A DNA stretch of 64,000 nucleotides. Origin: Leptospirales bacterium. Its GTDB lineage: Bacteria; Spirochaetota; Leptospiria; Leptospirales; Leptonemataceae. The notes beneath the pieces were generated by a model, which was not told the origin of the DNA, did no database searches, and saw only the letters and a list, made by a program, of their open reading frames with translations. Shown here piece after piece: positions 58,419 through 64,000 of this stretch; position 1 is the stretch's first letter, and each line of letters starts with the position of its first letter. Both the position numbers and the translations under genes were made by a program. Location: the NCBI GenBank assembly GCA_016788865.1, contig JAEUSB010000084.1:1-64000 (forward strand). Direction: 5' to 3'.

Positions 58419-58941
58419 AGGTCAAGAAAACGAAGTAAAAGAAACGAGTCCGGCGGCTAAGGCAGAGAATATTACCATTTTCGTCGGCGGCGGAAAGATC
58501 GTCACAACGCATGCCTCTTTTAAACCAAAAGTTCATCCGGAATTTGGCGTGGGCGATACAGTTCGCGTGCATTACAAGATCAAAGAAGGCGACAAAGAAC
58601 GCGTTCAGAGCTATGAAGGAACCATCACTTCAATTCGTGGGGAAGGTGCAAGCCGCACATTCAAAGTGCGTCGTATCTCACATGACATCGGCGTTGAGCG
58701 TATCTTCCCATTTGAATCGCCACTGATTGCAAAGCTCGAAGTAGTGCGCAAAGGTCGCGTTCGTCGCGCAAAACTCTTCTACCTGCGCCACAAGTCAGGA
58801 AAAGAAGGCCGCATTAAGGAACAATTCCAGGAACAACCAGGAGCAGCTACCAAAGCGCAGGCAAAAGCCAGGCCAAAAGCAGAAAAAGCTCCCAAAGCTG
58901 AGAAAGCTGAAAAAGGAAAAAAGAAAGCTAAATCAGCCTGA
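58411..58941 (+). CDS. rplS: 50S ribosomal protein L19 with extended ends
   Basis: 176 residues versus about 115 in E. coli. The L19 core lies at about 45-135 ([36 protein letters not shown]). About 40 residues precede it, and about 40 Lys/Ala/Glu-rich residues follow ([19 protein letters not shown]). The 3' tail overlaps the open frame of rnhB. The A-AAA-AAG heptamer at 58917-58923 falls in the tail but leads to the wrong frame for a fusion. Confidence 0.95.
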   Translation: MSEGQENEVKETSPAAKAENITIFVGGGKIVTTHASFKPKVHPEFGVGDTVRVHYKIKEGDKERVQSYEGTITSIRGEGASRTFKVRRISHDIGVERIFPFESPLIAKLEVVRKGRVRRAKLFYLRHKSGKEGRIKEQFQEQPGAATKAQAKARPKAEKAPKAEKAEKGKKKAKSA

Positions 58942-58984
58942 GGCATTTGAACCGGTCGAGCTCGAACTCCACAAGCAGGGAGTT

Positions 58985-59596
58985 CTGAGCGCCGGTGCCG
59001 ATGAAGCCGGGCGAGGTGCTTACGCAGGCCCCCTCGCTGTCGGTTGTGTTGTATTTCCTGTAAGAATCTTAGACAAGCTGCCTCCGGAACTTGAAGGACT
59101 GGGGGACTCAAAACAGATAACGGCTAAGCGACGTGAAGACCTGGCTCCGTGGATCCGGCGCTTTGCTATTTTTTCCTGCGTAATCTATATTTCCAACCGC
59201 ATGATCGACAAATGGGGCATCAATCCAGGGACTGAATTTGCCCTTCTGCACGCGCTGAAGCGTGCAATGCGATCAGGAGTCAAGATTAACCGATTGCTGA
59301 TGGATGGTCGATTCACGTTCCATTCTATTCGGCGCGAAGGGTTCGACTATGAGACGTTTAAGCGGGGAGACTCGCGAATTGCAAGTATCGCGGCGGCCTC
59401 GATTCTCGCAAAGACAGGGCGGGACAGACGTATGGAAAAGTTTGGTCGGTTTTTCCCGGCATATGACTTTGCATCGCATAAAGGCTATGGAACAGAGCGT
59501 CACAGGGCTCTAATTGCCGAACACGGCGTTTCTCCCCTGCACCGGCAATCATTTGACATCATAGAACAGCCGATGTTAGACTTTGGAGAGCCGTGA
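58985..59596 (+). CDS. rnhB: Ribonuclease HII, start codon non-standard
   Basis: At least 203 residues when taken from the CTG at 58985 (M-SAGADEAGRGAYAGP). The first conventional start, ATG 59201, would remove the catalytic DEAGRG and half the protein. Active-site acids are the D-E of GADEAGRG, the Asp in LLMDGRFTF and the Asp near GRDRRM; KGDSRIASIAAASILAK is the family signature, here with RGDSRI. The frame is open further 5' into rplS. The preceding codons (FEPVELELHKQG) resemble the usual RNase HII lead, so an earlier CTG such as 58907 is also possible. It removes RNA from DNA hybrids. Confidence 0.85.
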   Translation: MSAGADEAGRGAYAGPLAVGCVVFPVRILDKLPPELEGLGDSKQITAKRREDLAPWIRRFAIFSCVIYISNRMIDKWGINPGTEFALLHALKRAMRSGVKINRLLMDGRFTFHSIRREGFDYETFKRGDSRIASIAAASILAKTGRDRRMEKFGRFFPAYDFASHKGYGTERHRALIAEHGVSPLHRQSFDIIEQPMLDFGEP

Positions 59597-60243
59597 ACCC
59601 AATCCGCTTGAATCTGATCGCCGACATTCGGCCCGGCATGACGCCTTTTGATGCTCAGAACCGGTTTCGCTATCTGGGACTCACAAAGGATGGCCTGGCC
59701 CTGCTCAGTTTCGGGGGGCATGTACTGCGCGCCAGGATTGAAGGAGCGGTGTCCCGATTGCCCCGGCCCGGAGACTGGATCCATGCAAACGTTGAGAAGC
59801 AGGGAAATACAATTCGATTGAGTCAATTGACGCAACCGGAAGCACCGCATCGGGATCACACGCCGGAGGTTCCCAGAGAAGTCCTTGGTCCTCTGGCGGA
59901 ATTGCTTCACCCGGGTGATCACGGAGATACTGTGTATCCATTCTCGGACTTCTTCCTGGTGCCGGGCGTAATGCGAGATAAGGAAAAGAGGGCCAAACTA
60001 AAACATGGCCAGGGAAAAACAAGGACGCAGCCCTATTTCTTTACCCTCAGGACAGAATGGCCAACGCTTGGTGAAATCGGTCTGTTGTTCTACGCCAATA
60101 ACCCGGAGTTCCGCGAGGCTCACGTGATTATCACGACTCGGAGCCAGGCAGTCCGGGAACGGATTGAGCCTGAACTCCAGGAATTGCCCGTTCTCGGTCA
60201 GGTTCTGGTATCCGGCGAAGCAATTCTGGACAGGAGCGTTTAG
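59593..60243 (+). CDS. FliK C-terminal-domain-like protein
   Basis: 216 residues from a GTG overlapping the rnhB stop (GTGA). The last 80 residues (PYFFTLRTEWPTLGEIGLLF, then REAHVIITTRSQAVRERIEP) have the look of the flagellar hook-length control C-domain: a 'L-P-x-L-G-x-I' strand, then a strand-helix unit that ends in a 'L-x-x-x-L-P-x-L' helix. The N-terminal part is not recognised and lacks the long Pro/Gln linker of true FliK. The next gene is a FlhB C-terminal-domain protein, FliK's known partner, which supports the reading. Judged by eye only. Confidence 0.5.
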   Translation: MNPIRLNLIADIRPGMTPFDAQNRFRYLGLTKDGLALLSFGGHVLRARIEGAVSRLPRPGDWIHANVEKQGNTIRLSQLTQPEAPHRDHTPEVPREVLGPLAELLHPGDHGDTVYPFSDFFLVPGVMRDKEKRAKLKHGQGKTRTQPYFFTLRTEWPTLGEIGLLFYANNPEFREAHVIITTRSQAVRERIEPELQELPVLGQVLVSGEAILDRSV

Positions 60244-60244
60244 A

Positions 60245-60505
60245 TTGGACAGGAAGGTAGCCGCGGCGCTCAAATTCGATCCGACCAGCGACAGGGCCCC
60301 CCGGCTTGTCGCTCTGGGAGAGGGGCCTGTTGCAGAGGAAATACTGCGGCTGGCACAGGCCGGGGAAGTACCGATAAAGGAAGACGGGGAGCTGGCGGGA
60401 TTTCTACTTGATCTGCCGATAGGACAGGAGATACCTGAGAACCTCTACAGGGCCGTGTCTGCGGTGTTTGCAATGCTCTTTCGGTTGGAAGGCGGGAGTA
60501 AATGA
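60245..60505 (+). CDS. FlhB C-terminal cytoplasmic domain-like protein (FlhX type)
   Basis: 86 residues from a TTG at 60245, two bases after the previous stop codon begins its last base; a longer frame from 60164 lies inside the preceding gene. KVAAALKFDPTSDRAPRLVA matches the region after the NPTH cleavage site of FlhB/YscU, and ILRLAQAGEVPIKEDGELA is the typical helix. It has no membrane part and no NPTH. Similar stand-alone proteins (FlhX) can partly replace the FlhB C-domain. It overlaps the HD-GYP gene as ATGA. Confidence 0.82.
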   Translation: MDRKVAAALKFDPTSDRAPRLVALGEGPVAEEILRLAQAGEVPIKEDGELAGFLLDLPIGQEIPENLYRAVSAVFAMLFRLEGGSK

Positions 60506-61692
60506 AGAAACTTAAGGTTTCAGAACTGAAGCCGGGAATGGTTTTTGACCAGCCCGTTTATATCGATTCCTCAAACCTGCTCTTGCAGTCCGGTCAGGAA
60601 TTGCAGGCAAAGGACATCGAACGCCTGATGAAATGGGGTATCGTCGAGGTGCAGACTAATGGCGGTATAGTTCAACAAACGGCGCAAGAGAAAGAAACGC
60701 TGCCTCCTCCGCTGCCGGCGCTTGATCCCGGAAATCCGGACATATCAAAGGTCGCTGCAGACTATGACACGTTCCGGAAGGCACGATTCAACATCAAGAG
60801 CATGATCCAGCAGGGAGCGGACATTCTGGCTGCTAACATGATAGCACTGTCAGAGGGCAAACCCTTCGATAACAGCGCGCTCCTGAATCTTGCGGGAAAG
60901 CTCGTCGATGAAATTCAATCCAAACGATTCTTCCTGCTGGCATTTCACGGCATGCGCATCAAGGCGCCAACGCAGGTGTACCACAATATTCAGGCCGCAG
61001 CATATGCAACTGCGATGGCCGGCTCCATGAACTACACCCGCCCTCGCACGCAGGAACTGGTTTTCTCCGTCCTGGTAATGGATGCTGGGATGTACCAAAT
61101 TCCGGGCCACGTGCGCGACAAGGCCGGTGCTCTTGGCGACCAGGAACGTGCGGCGCTCAGAAGTCATCCGATCATAGGAAATCAACTCCTCTTGAAAAAT
61201 GCAAAGCTCAAGCCAGCCCTCGCAAACGTCGCCCTTCAGCATCATGAGTATTTTGATGGCACAGGCTACCCGCAAAGCCTTCGGGCCGCACAGATCGAAG
61301 AAACGGCTCGCATCGCACTGATTGCGGATTCTTACACTGCAATGATAGAGAAGCGTCCACATAGACCTGGCATGCTCCCGTATGATGCCATGAAAACAAT
61401 GCTCTCGATTGATACCGGGCGCTTTGATCCTAAACTGCTGCGTGCCTTCCTTGGACGCCTTTCGATTTATCCTACAGGTTCCATTGTGCAGCTCAGCGAC
61501 AAGCGAATGGGAATGACCCTGGGCTGCAGACCTGAAAAGCCACTCCGGCCCATTCTCCGGTTGCTGCGAGACGAGAATGGTCTGCCTTTCAGCCAATTGA
61601 ATTTTGTGGATTTGTTCCAGGCTTCTGATCTCTACATTGTTCGGGCGCTCGACCCGGTTGCCGCTGGAATCGATCTGGAAGCAGAAATCTAG
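60502..61692 (+). CDS. HD-GYP-related protein with a degenerate metal site
   Basis: 396 residues. An N-terminal DUF3391-like region (KKLKVSELKPGMVFDQPVY to about 55) precedes a Pro-rich linker and an HD-GYP-like domain (about 150-330). The later motifs are intact (H222 in RSHPIIGN, HHEYFDGTGYP at 247-257, D276 in LIADSYTA). The central His-Asp pair instead reads M193-D194 (LVMDAGMYQIP), so one metal-binding His is lost. True HD-GYP enzymes cleave cyclic-di-GMP; this one may bind the ligand or be inactive. The flagellar-type neighbours fit a c-di-GMP link to motility (inference). Confidence 0.85.
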   Translation: MKKLKVSELKPGMVFDQPVYIDSSNLLLQSGQELQAKDIERLMKWGIVEVQTNGGIVQQTAQEKETLPPPLPALDPGNPDISKVAADYDTFRKARFNIKSMIQQGADILAANMIALSEGKPFDNSALLNLAGKLVDEIQSKRFFLLAFHGMRIKAPTQVYHNIQAAAYATAMAGSMNYTRPRTQELVFSVLVMDAGMYQIPGHVRDKAGALGDQERAALRSHPIIGNQLLLKNAKLKPALANVALQHHEYFDGTGYPQSLRAAQIEETARIALIADSYTAMIEKRPHRPGMLPYDAMKTMLSIDTGRFDPKLLRAFLGRLSIYPTGSIVQLSDKRMGMTLGCRPEKPLRPILRLLRDENGLPFSQLNFVDLFQASDLYIVRALDPVAAGIDLEAEI

Positions 61693-61745
61693 GTCACCGG
61701 GGATCCGGTTCACGGGAACTTTCGGCCCAGGATTCGGCGGAATCA

Positions 61746-62084
61746 ATGGAGAAACGCTTTCGCCATCCTTCCGAAGAACAAGCAGAGCAGTACATCAGGA
61801 ATCTTGGATTTCAGGTTCTCGGTCACAACTTCCATGCAGGCTTCGCCGAAATCGATCTAATCGCGCGAGACGGCGAGGGCGTAATTCACTTCATAGAAGT
61901 TAAATCGTATGCGGGAGAGACGCATCCGCTTGAGACATTCACGAAACCAAGAACCCAGCGCATGAAAAGGGCCGCGGGCGCATTTCTTTCTCAGCTTTCG
62001 GAACGCGAAGGACAGTCTTCTGTCGCATTCGGATTGATCTGGGTCAAGCAGGGAGAGATTGTTTTCTATCCCGGGCTTTTTTGA
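61746..62084 (+). CDS. yraN: UPF0102 family protein YraN (putative endonuclease fold)
   Basis: 112 residues. The restriction-endonuclease-like core is visible: EEQAEQYIRNLGFQVLGHNF, then GFAEIDLIARDG and IHFIEVKSYAG, giving the E-x-D...E-x-K catalytic pattern. The family is widespread and near-universally adjacent to rnhB or comM, but its exact substrate is not established. The comM gene lies on the other strand 290 bases downstream. Confidence 0.92.
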   Translation: MEKRFRHPSEEQAEQYIRNLGFQVLGHNFHAGFAEIDLIARDGEGVIHFIEVKSYAGETHPLETFTKPRTQRMKRAAGAFLSQLSEREGQSSVAFGLIWVKQGEIVFYPGLF

Positions 62085-62115
62085 CTCCGTTGATTCAAAA
62101 ATTGTTCATGGTTCT

Positions 62116-62158
62116 GTACCACGCGTCGAAGTAGGGTACGTGCAGTTTGCGCTGCACG
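62116..62158 (+). promoter_or_regulatory. Hairpin-rich leader before a small ORF
   Basis: Two stems sit side by side: GTACC (62116-62120) with GGTAC (62135-62139), and CGTGCAG (62139-62145) with CTGCACG (62152-62158) around a six-base loop. They share one base. No T-run follows. They precede the small ORF at 62196 by about 40 bases and could fold in its 5' leader. Confidence 0.35.
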
Positions 62159-62195
62159 GTTCCACGGATGGAAACTCAGTTACAGGGAAGTAACC

Positions 62196-62396
62196 ATGAA
62201 AACACTCGTCGAGGCAGAGGAAACTCTGCTCGAGGAATACGTTGGGCCGGATCCTCTTTTGATGAAGAAAAGAGGCCTTCCGATTCAGGGTCCTCGAGAC
62301 ATAAAAGCTTACAAGAAAAAGATCAAGGACGCGACCTACATGGACCATGCAATCAATCGTATTGCAATGGAGCTCATGCATTTTCTCGTCCGTTAA
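62196..62396 (+). CDS. Small conserved-looking charged protein, function unknown
   Basis: 66 residues. GGAAG lies about six bases before the ATG. The protein is highly charged (EETLLEEYVGPDP, DIKAYKKKIKDATYMDH), without membrane parts or cysteines, and ends in a helix (AINRIAMELMHFLVR). It overlaps the 3' end of comM, on the opposite strand, by 23 bases. Base use and the ribosome site favour a real gene, but no family was recognised. Confidence 0.55.
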   Translation: MKTLVEAEETLLEEYVGPDPLLMKKRGLPIQGPRDIKAYKKKIKDATYMDHAINRIAMELMHFLVR

Positions 62397-63900
62397 CACG
62401 AAGTAGTTCAAGACAGAAAAAGGAAGCCGCCTCCCGCAGGTGGACCGCACGGACATCCTCCGCTCCATCCAGATCCGCAATGGTTCTGGCAACGCGGAGG
62501 ATGCCGTGGAGCTTCCGCTGGGTTCGCCCGTTCAACGATTCCAAAATCTTGCCCCATTCATTCGTTTCGCCCACTGCGTGATTCAGTTCCGGAATAAATT
62601 CCTCAAGCCGAGCAGCCGGGATTTGCCCGTTGAATCGAAATGATTCCTTTTTGAATCTGCGGGCCTGTCGCTCGACAGCGCCACGAACAGCTTTCAACAT
62701 GAAAGCGGAGGATATCCCTTCCTTCCTTGAATTCGCTCCCGACTCAAGTTGATTGCGTGTGACAAGTACCTCAAGTGCAATCCGATCGGAAAGGGGTCCG
62801 TATATTCGGTTGAAATAGTTCTGAACTTGCACCGGCAGGCAATTGCACCGAAGCGTGGAGTGTCCGTGATTTCCGCAGGGACAGGCATTCGAAGTTGCAA
62901 GTAGCAAGAAATTGGCCGGCAAGATTGTACTGGTGGCGTTTCGCGAAACATGAACAGACGATTCCGTCATTGGTTCACGCAGCGCCTGCAGCGCGGGGCG
63001 ACTGAATTCTGCAAGTTCGTCAAGGAGAAGGATGCCGTTGTGGGCACGCGTCGCTTCGCCTATCCGCAGGGGCTTTCCGCCGCCAGCAAGTGCTACCGCT
63101 GTTGCCGAATGGTGTGGGATTCTCACCGGTCGGACGACGGGAAACGTGGAGGAACCCGGACTTTCCACGTTTTCAATTGCCCGGATTTCAAGGGCTTCTT
63201 CTTCCGTCGGCGGTGGCAGCAAAGAGGCTATTTGACGTGCAACAGTTGACTTACCAGTTCCGGGTGGGCCAATCAGCAGCATGGAGTGCCATCCGGCCGC
63301 GGAGATGCAGAGTGCTCGTTTGAGAGTGGTCGAGAGCTCCAGGTGATCGAGCGATGCTGTCGGGACCGTAACGGAAAGTGCACTCTGGATGGGTTCTGGC
63401 TGCGGAAGGCGCCTCAAACATTGCAAGGTTCGGACAAAGGTATATCGCATCCCGGGGAGGACTGCATCGCTCCGCTGTTGCTCGGAAAGGATGACATGCT
63501 CGACACCCTGTCGCCTCGCGCCAAGTAGAAAGACCAGGCAATTCTTAACCGGAAGAATCTCCCCGGAAAGTGCCACTTCACCGAGCCAGAGCGCTCTTGC
63601 TGCGAGCGCCGCGGACGACTCAGGCAAAGCATCAAGTGCACCCAGTATGCTTGCGGCAATACTCAGATCGACCTGGCTGCCTGGTCGGGCCGCTTGAGCA
63701 GGCGATAGATGAGCGATAACAGTCGCGAAAGGGATGGAATAACCAGTCTGGACCAGGGCCGCCCGAATGCGTTCCATTACGGTTTTATTAGCTGCCATTT
63801 CCCAGCGCGGGATTCCGCGCCGGACCACTGCTTCCGCACGGACCAGGGCAATATCAACGCCGCCTGCCGGGATCGCGGTAAGGGTGCTTGCGTATTTCAT
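62374..63900 (-). CDS. comM: YifB/ComM-family Mg-chelatase-like AAA+ ATPase
   Basis: 508 residues from the ATG at 63900 (GTG at 63903 is the alternative). An N-terminal Lon-like domain (IPRWEMAANKTVMERIRAAL) precedes the AAA+ core with LIGPPGTGKSTVARQIASLL, RPVRIPHHSATAVALAGGG, ILLLDELAEF and the Cys-rich SNACPCGNHGHSTLRCNC. The C-terminal helical lid follows. ComM is a helicase-like protein that helps branch migration in natural transformation. It sits convergent to yraN, an almost universal neighbour, and divergent from the lipoprotein at the window edge. Confidence 0.93.
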   Translation of the reverse strand: MKYASTLTAIPAGGVDIALVRAEAVVRRGIPRWEMAANKTVMERIRAALVQTGYSIPFATVIAHLSPAQAARPGSQVDLSIAASILGALDALPESSAALAARALWLGEVALSGEILPVKNCLVFLLGARRQGVEHVILSEQQRSDAVLPGMRYTFVRTLQCLRRLPQPEPIQSALSVTVPTASLDHLELSTTLKRALCISAAGWHSMLLIGPPGTGKSTVARQIASLLPPPTEEEALEIRAIENVESPGSSTFPVVRPVRIPHHSATAVALAGGGKPLRIGEATRAHNGILLLDELAEFSRPALQALREPMTESSVHVSRNATSTILPANFLLLATSNACPCGNHGHSTLRCNCLPVQVQNYFNRIYGPLSDRIALEVLVTRNQLESGANSRKEGISSAFMLKAVRGAVERQARRFKKESFRFNGQIPAARLEEFIPELNHAVGETNEWGKILESLNGRTQRKLHGILRVARTIADLDGAEDVRAVHLREAASFFCLELLRVNGRENA

Positions 63901-63923
63901 CACCTCTAATGGTGTGGTAAAAT

Positions 63924-64000
63924 ATGAAACGTTCCGTCCTGATTCTGGCTCTAGTTATCTCATGCGTTGCCCCTATCATCAAAAAGGAAGCCGTCCAGGG
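63924..64000 (+). CDS. Lipoprotein, N-terminal fragment (cut by window edge)
   Basis: 25 codons from ATG 63924 run to the edge: MKRSVLILALVISCVAPI, then KKEAVQ. The basic start, hydrophobic core and lipobox VISC at 11-14 are typical of lipoprotein signals. The start is divergent from comM. Nothing can be said about function. The upstream TAAAAT touches the ATG, so it is not the promoter box of this gene. Confidence 0.6.
   Translation, partial: MKRSVLILALVISCVAPIIKKEAVQ

Noticed and set aside
58917-58923. Slippery heptamer A-AAA-AAG in phase within rplS, suggesting an rplS-rnhB frameshift fusion
   Set aside because: A -1 slip leads to the frame beginning at positions divisible by three, but rnhB lies in the +1 frame, so the slip would not join them.

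Overview
The window reads as a piece of a spirochaete chromosome of the order Leptospirales. The evidence is the gene order (rpsB-tsf-pyrH-frr-uppS-cdsA-dxr-rseP-proS; kdsA-lptC-lptA-lptB-rpoN-hpf-hprK-ptsH-ntrY-ntrC; rpsP-khpA-rimM-trmD-rplS-rnhB), the many lipoproteins with short lipoboxes, the split heptose kinase and adenylyltransferase genes, and flagellar-type fragments next to an HD-GYP protein. Base composition looks close to even, more like Leptonema, Turneriella or an uncultured relative than the AT-rich genus Leptospira. This placement is an inference; no search was run.

Layout. 1-4352 (minus): a coupled envelope cassette of TonB-dependent receptor, lipoprotein and anchored secreted protein, running into the 5' end of panB. 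4417-9911: small lipoproteins, an SDR protein, queF, a possibly frameshifted lipoprotein, a phasin, an alpha/beta hydrolase and a HAD phosphatase. 9921-14059: CCA-adding enzyme and phosphatase (minus), diverging from sucCD. 14131-21652: accessory genes (membrane AraC regulator, serine hydrolase, seven-repeat propeller lipoprotein, MCP-like protein, amidohydrolase, acyl-CoA carboxyltransferase, DUF4321 protein).

21732-30924 is the translation/isoprenoid/phospholipid cluster. 31128-40029 holds a CHASE2 adenylate/guanylate cyclase, dxs, a DinG-type helicase, an LPP20-like protein and heptose synthesis. 40026-45274 is pyrG plus Kdo synthesis and LPS export. 45276-51133 joins sigma-54, ribosome hibernation, HPr kinase and HPr, and an NtrY/NtrC pair. 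51130-56436 holds a divergent uracil-DNA-glycosylase-like protein, priA, fmt, a PASTA protein and rpe. 56744-59596 is the rpsP-trmD-rplS-rnhB block. 59593-61692 has a FliK-like protein, a FlhB C-terminal-domain protein and a degenerate HD-GYP protein, followed by yraN, a small ORF, comM (minus) and the start of a lipoprotein at the right edge.

Many genes join by four-base NTGA stop/start overlaps. All four versions occur, including a likely CTG start for rimM that makes a full-length protein where conventional starts give only the C-terminal 110 residues. rnhB, and perhaps the AraC regulator, also lack a conventional start for the conserved or open N-terminal part. No rRNA, tRNA, insertion sequence, prophage or CRISPR array was seen. 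No wholly new multi-gene system is evident. The most unusual items are the non-standard starts, the UDG-like protein behind ntrC, the degenerate HD-GYP protein with its mini-FliK/FlhB pair, and the repeat cluster between the AraC gene and the serine hydrolase.
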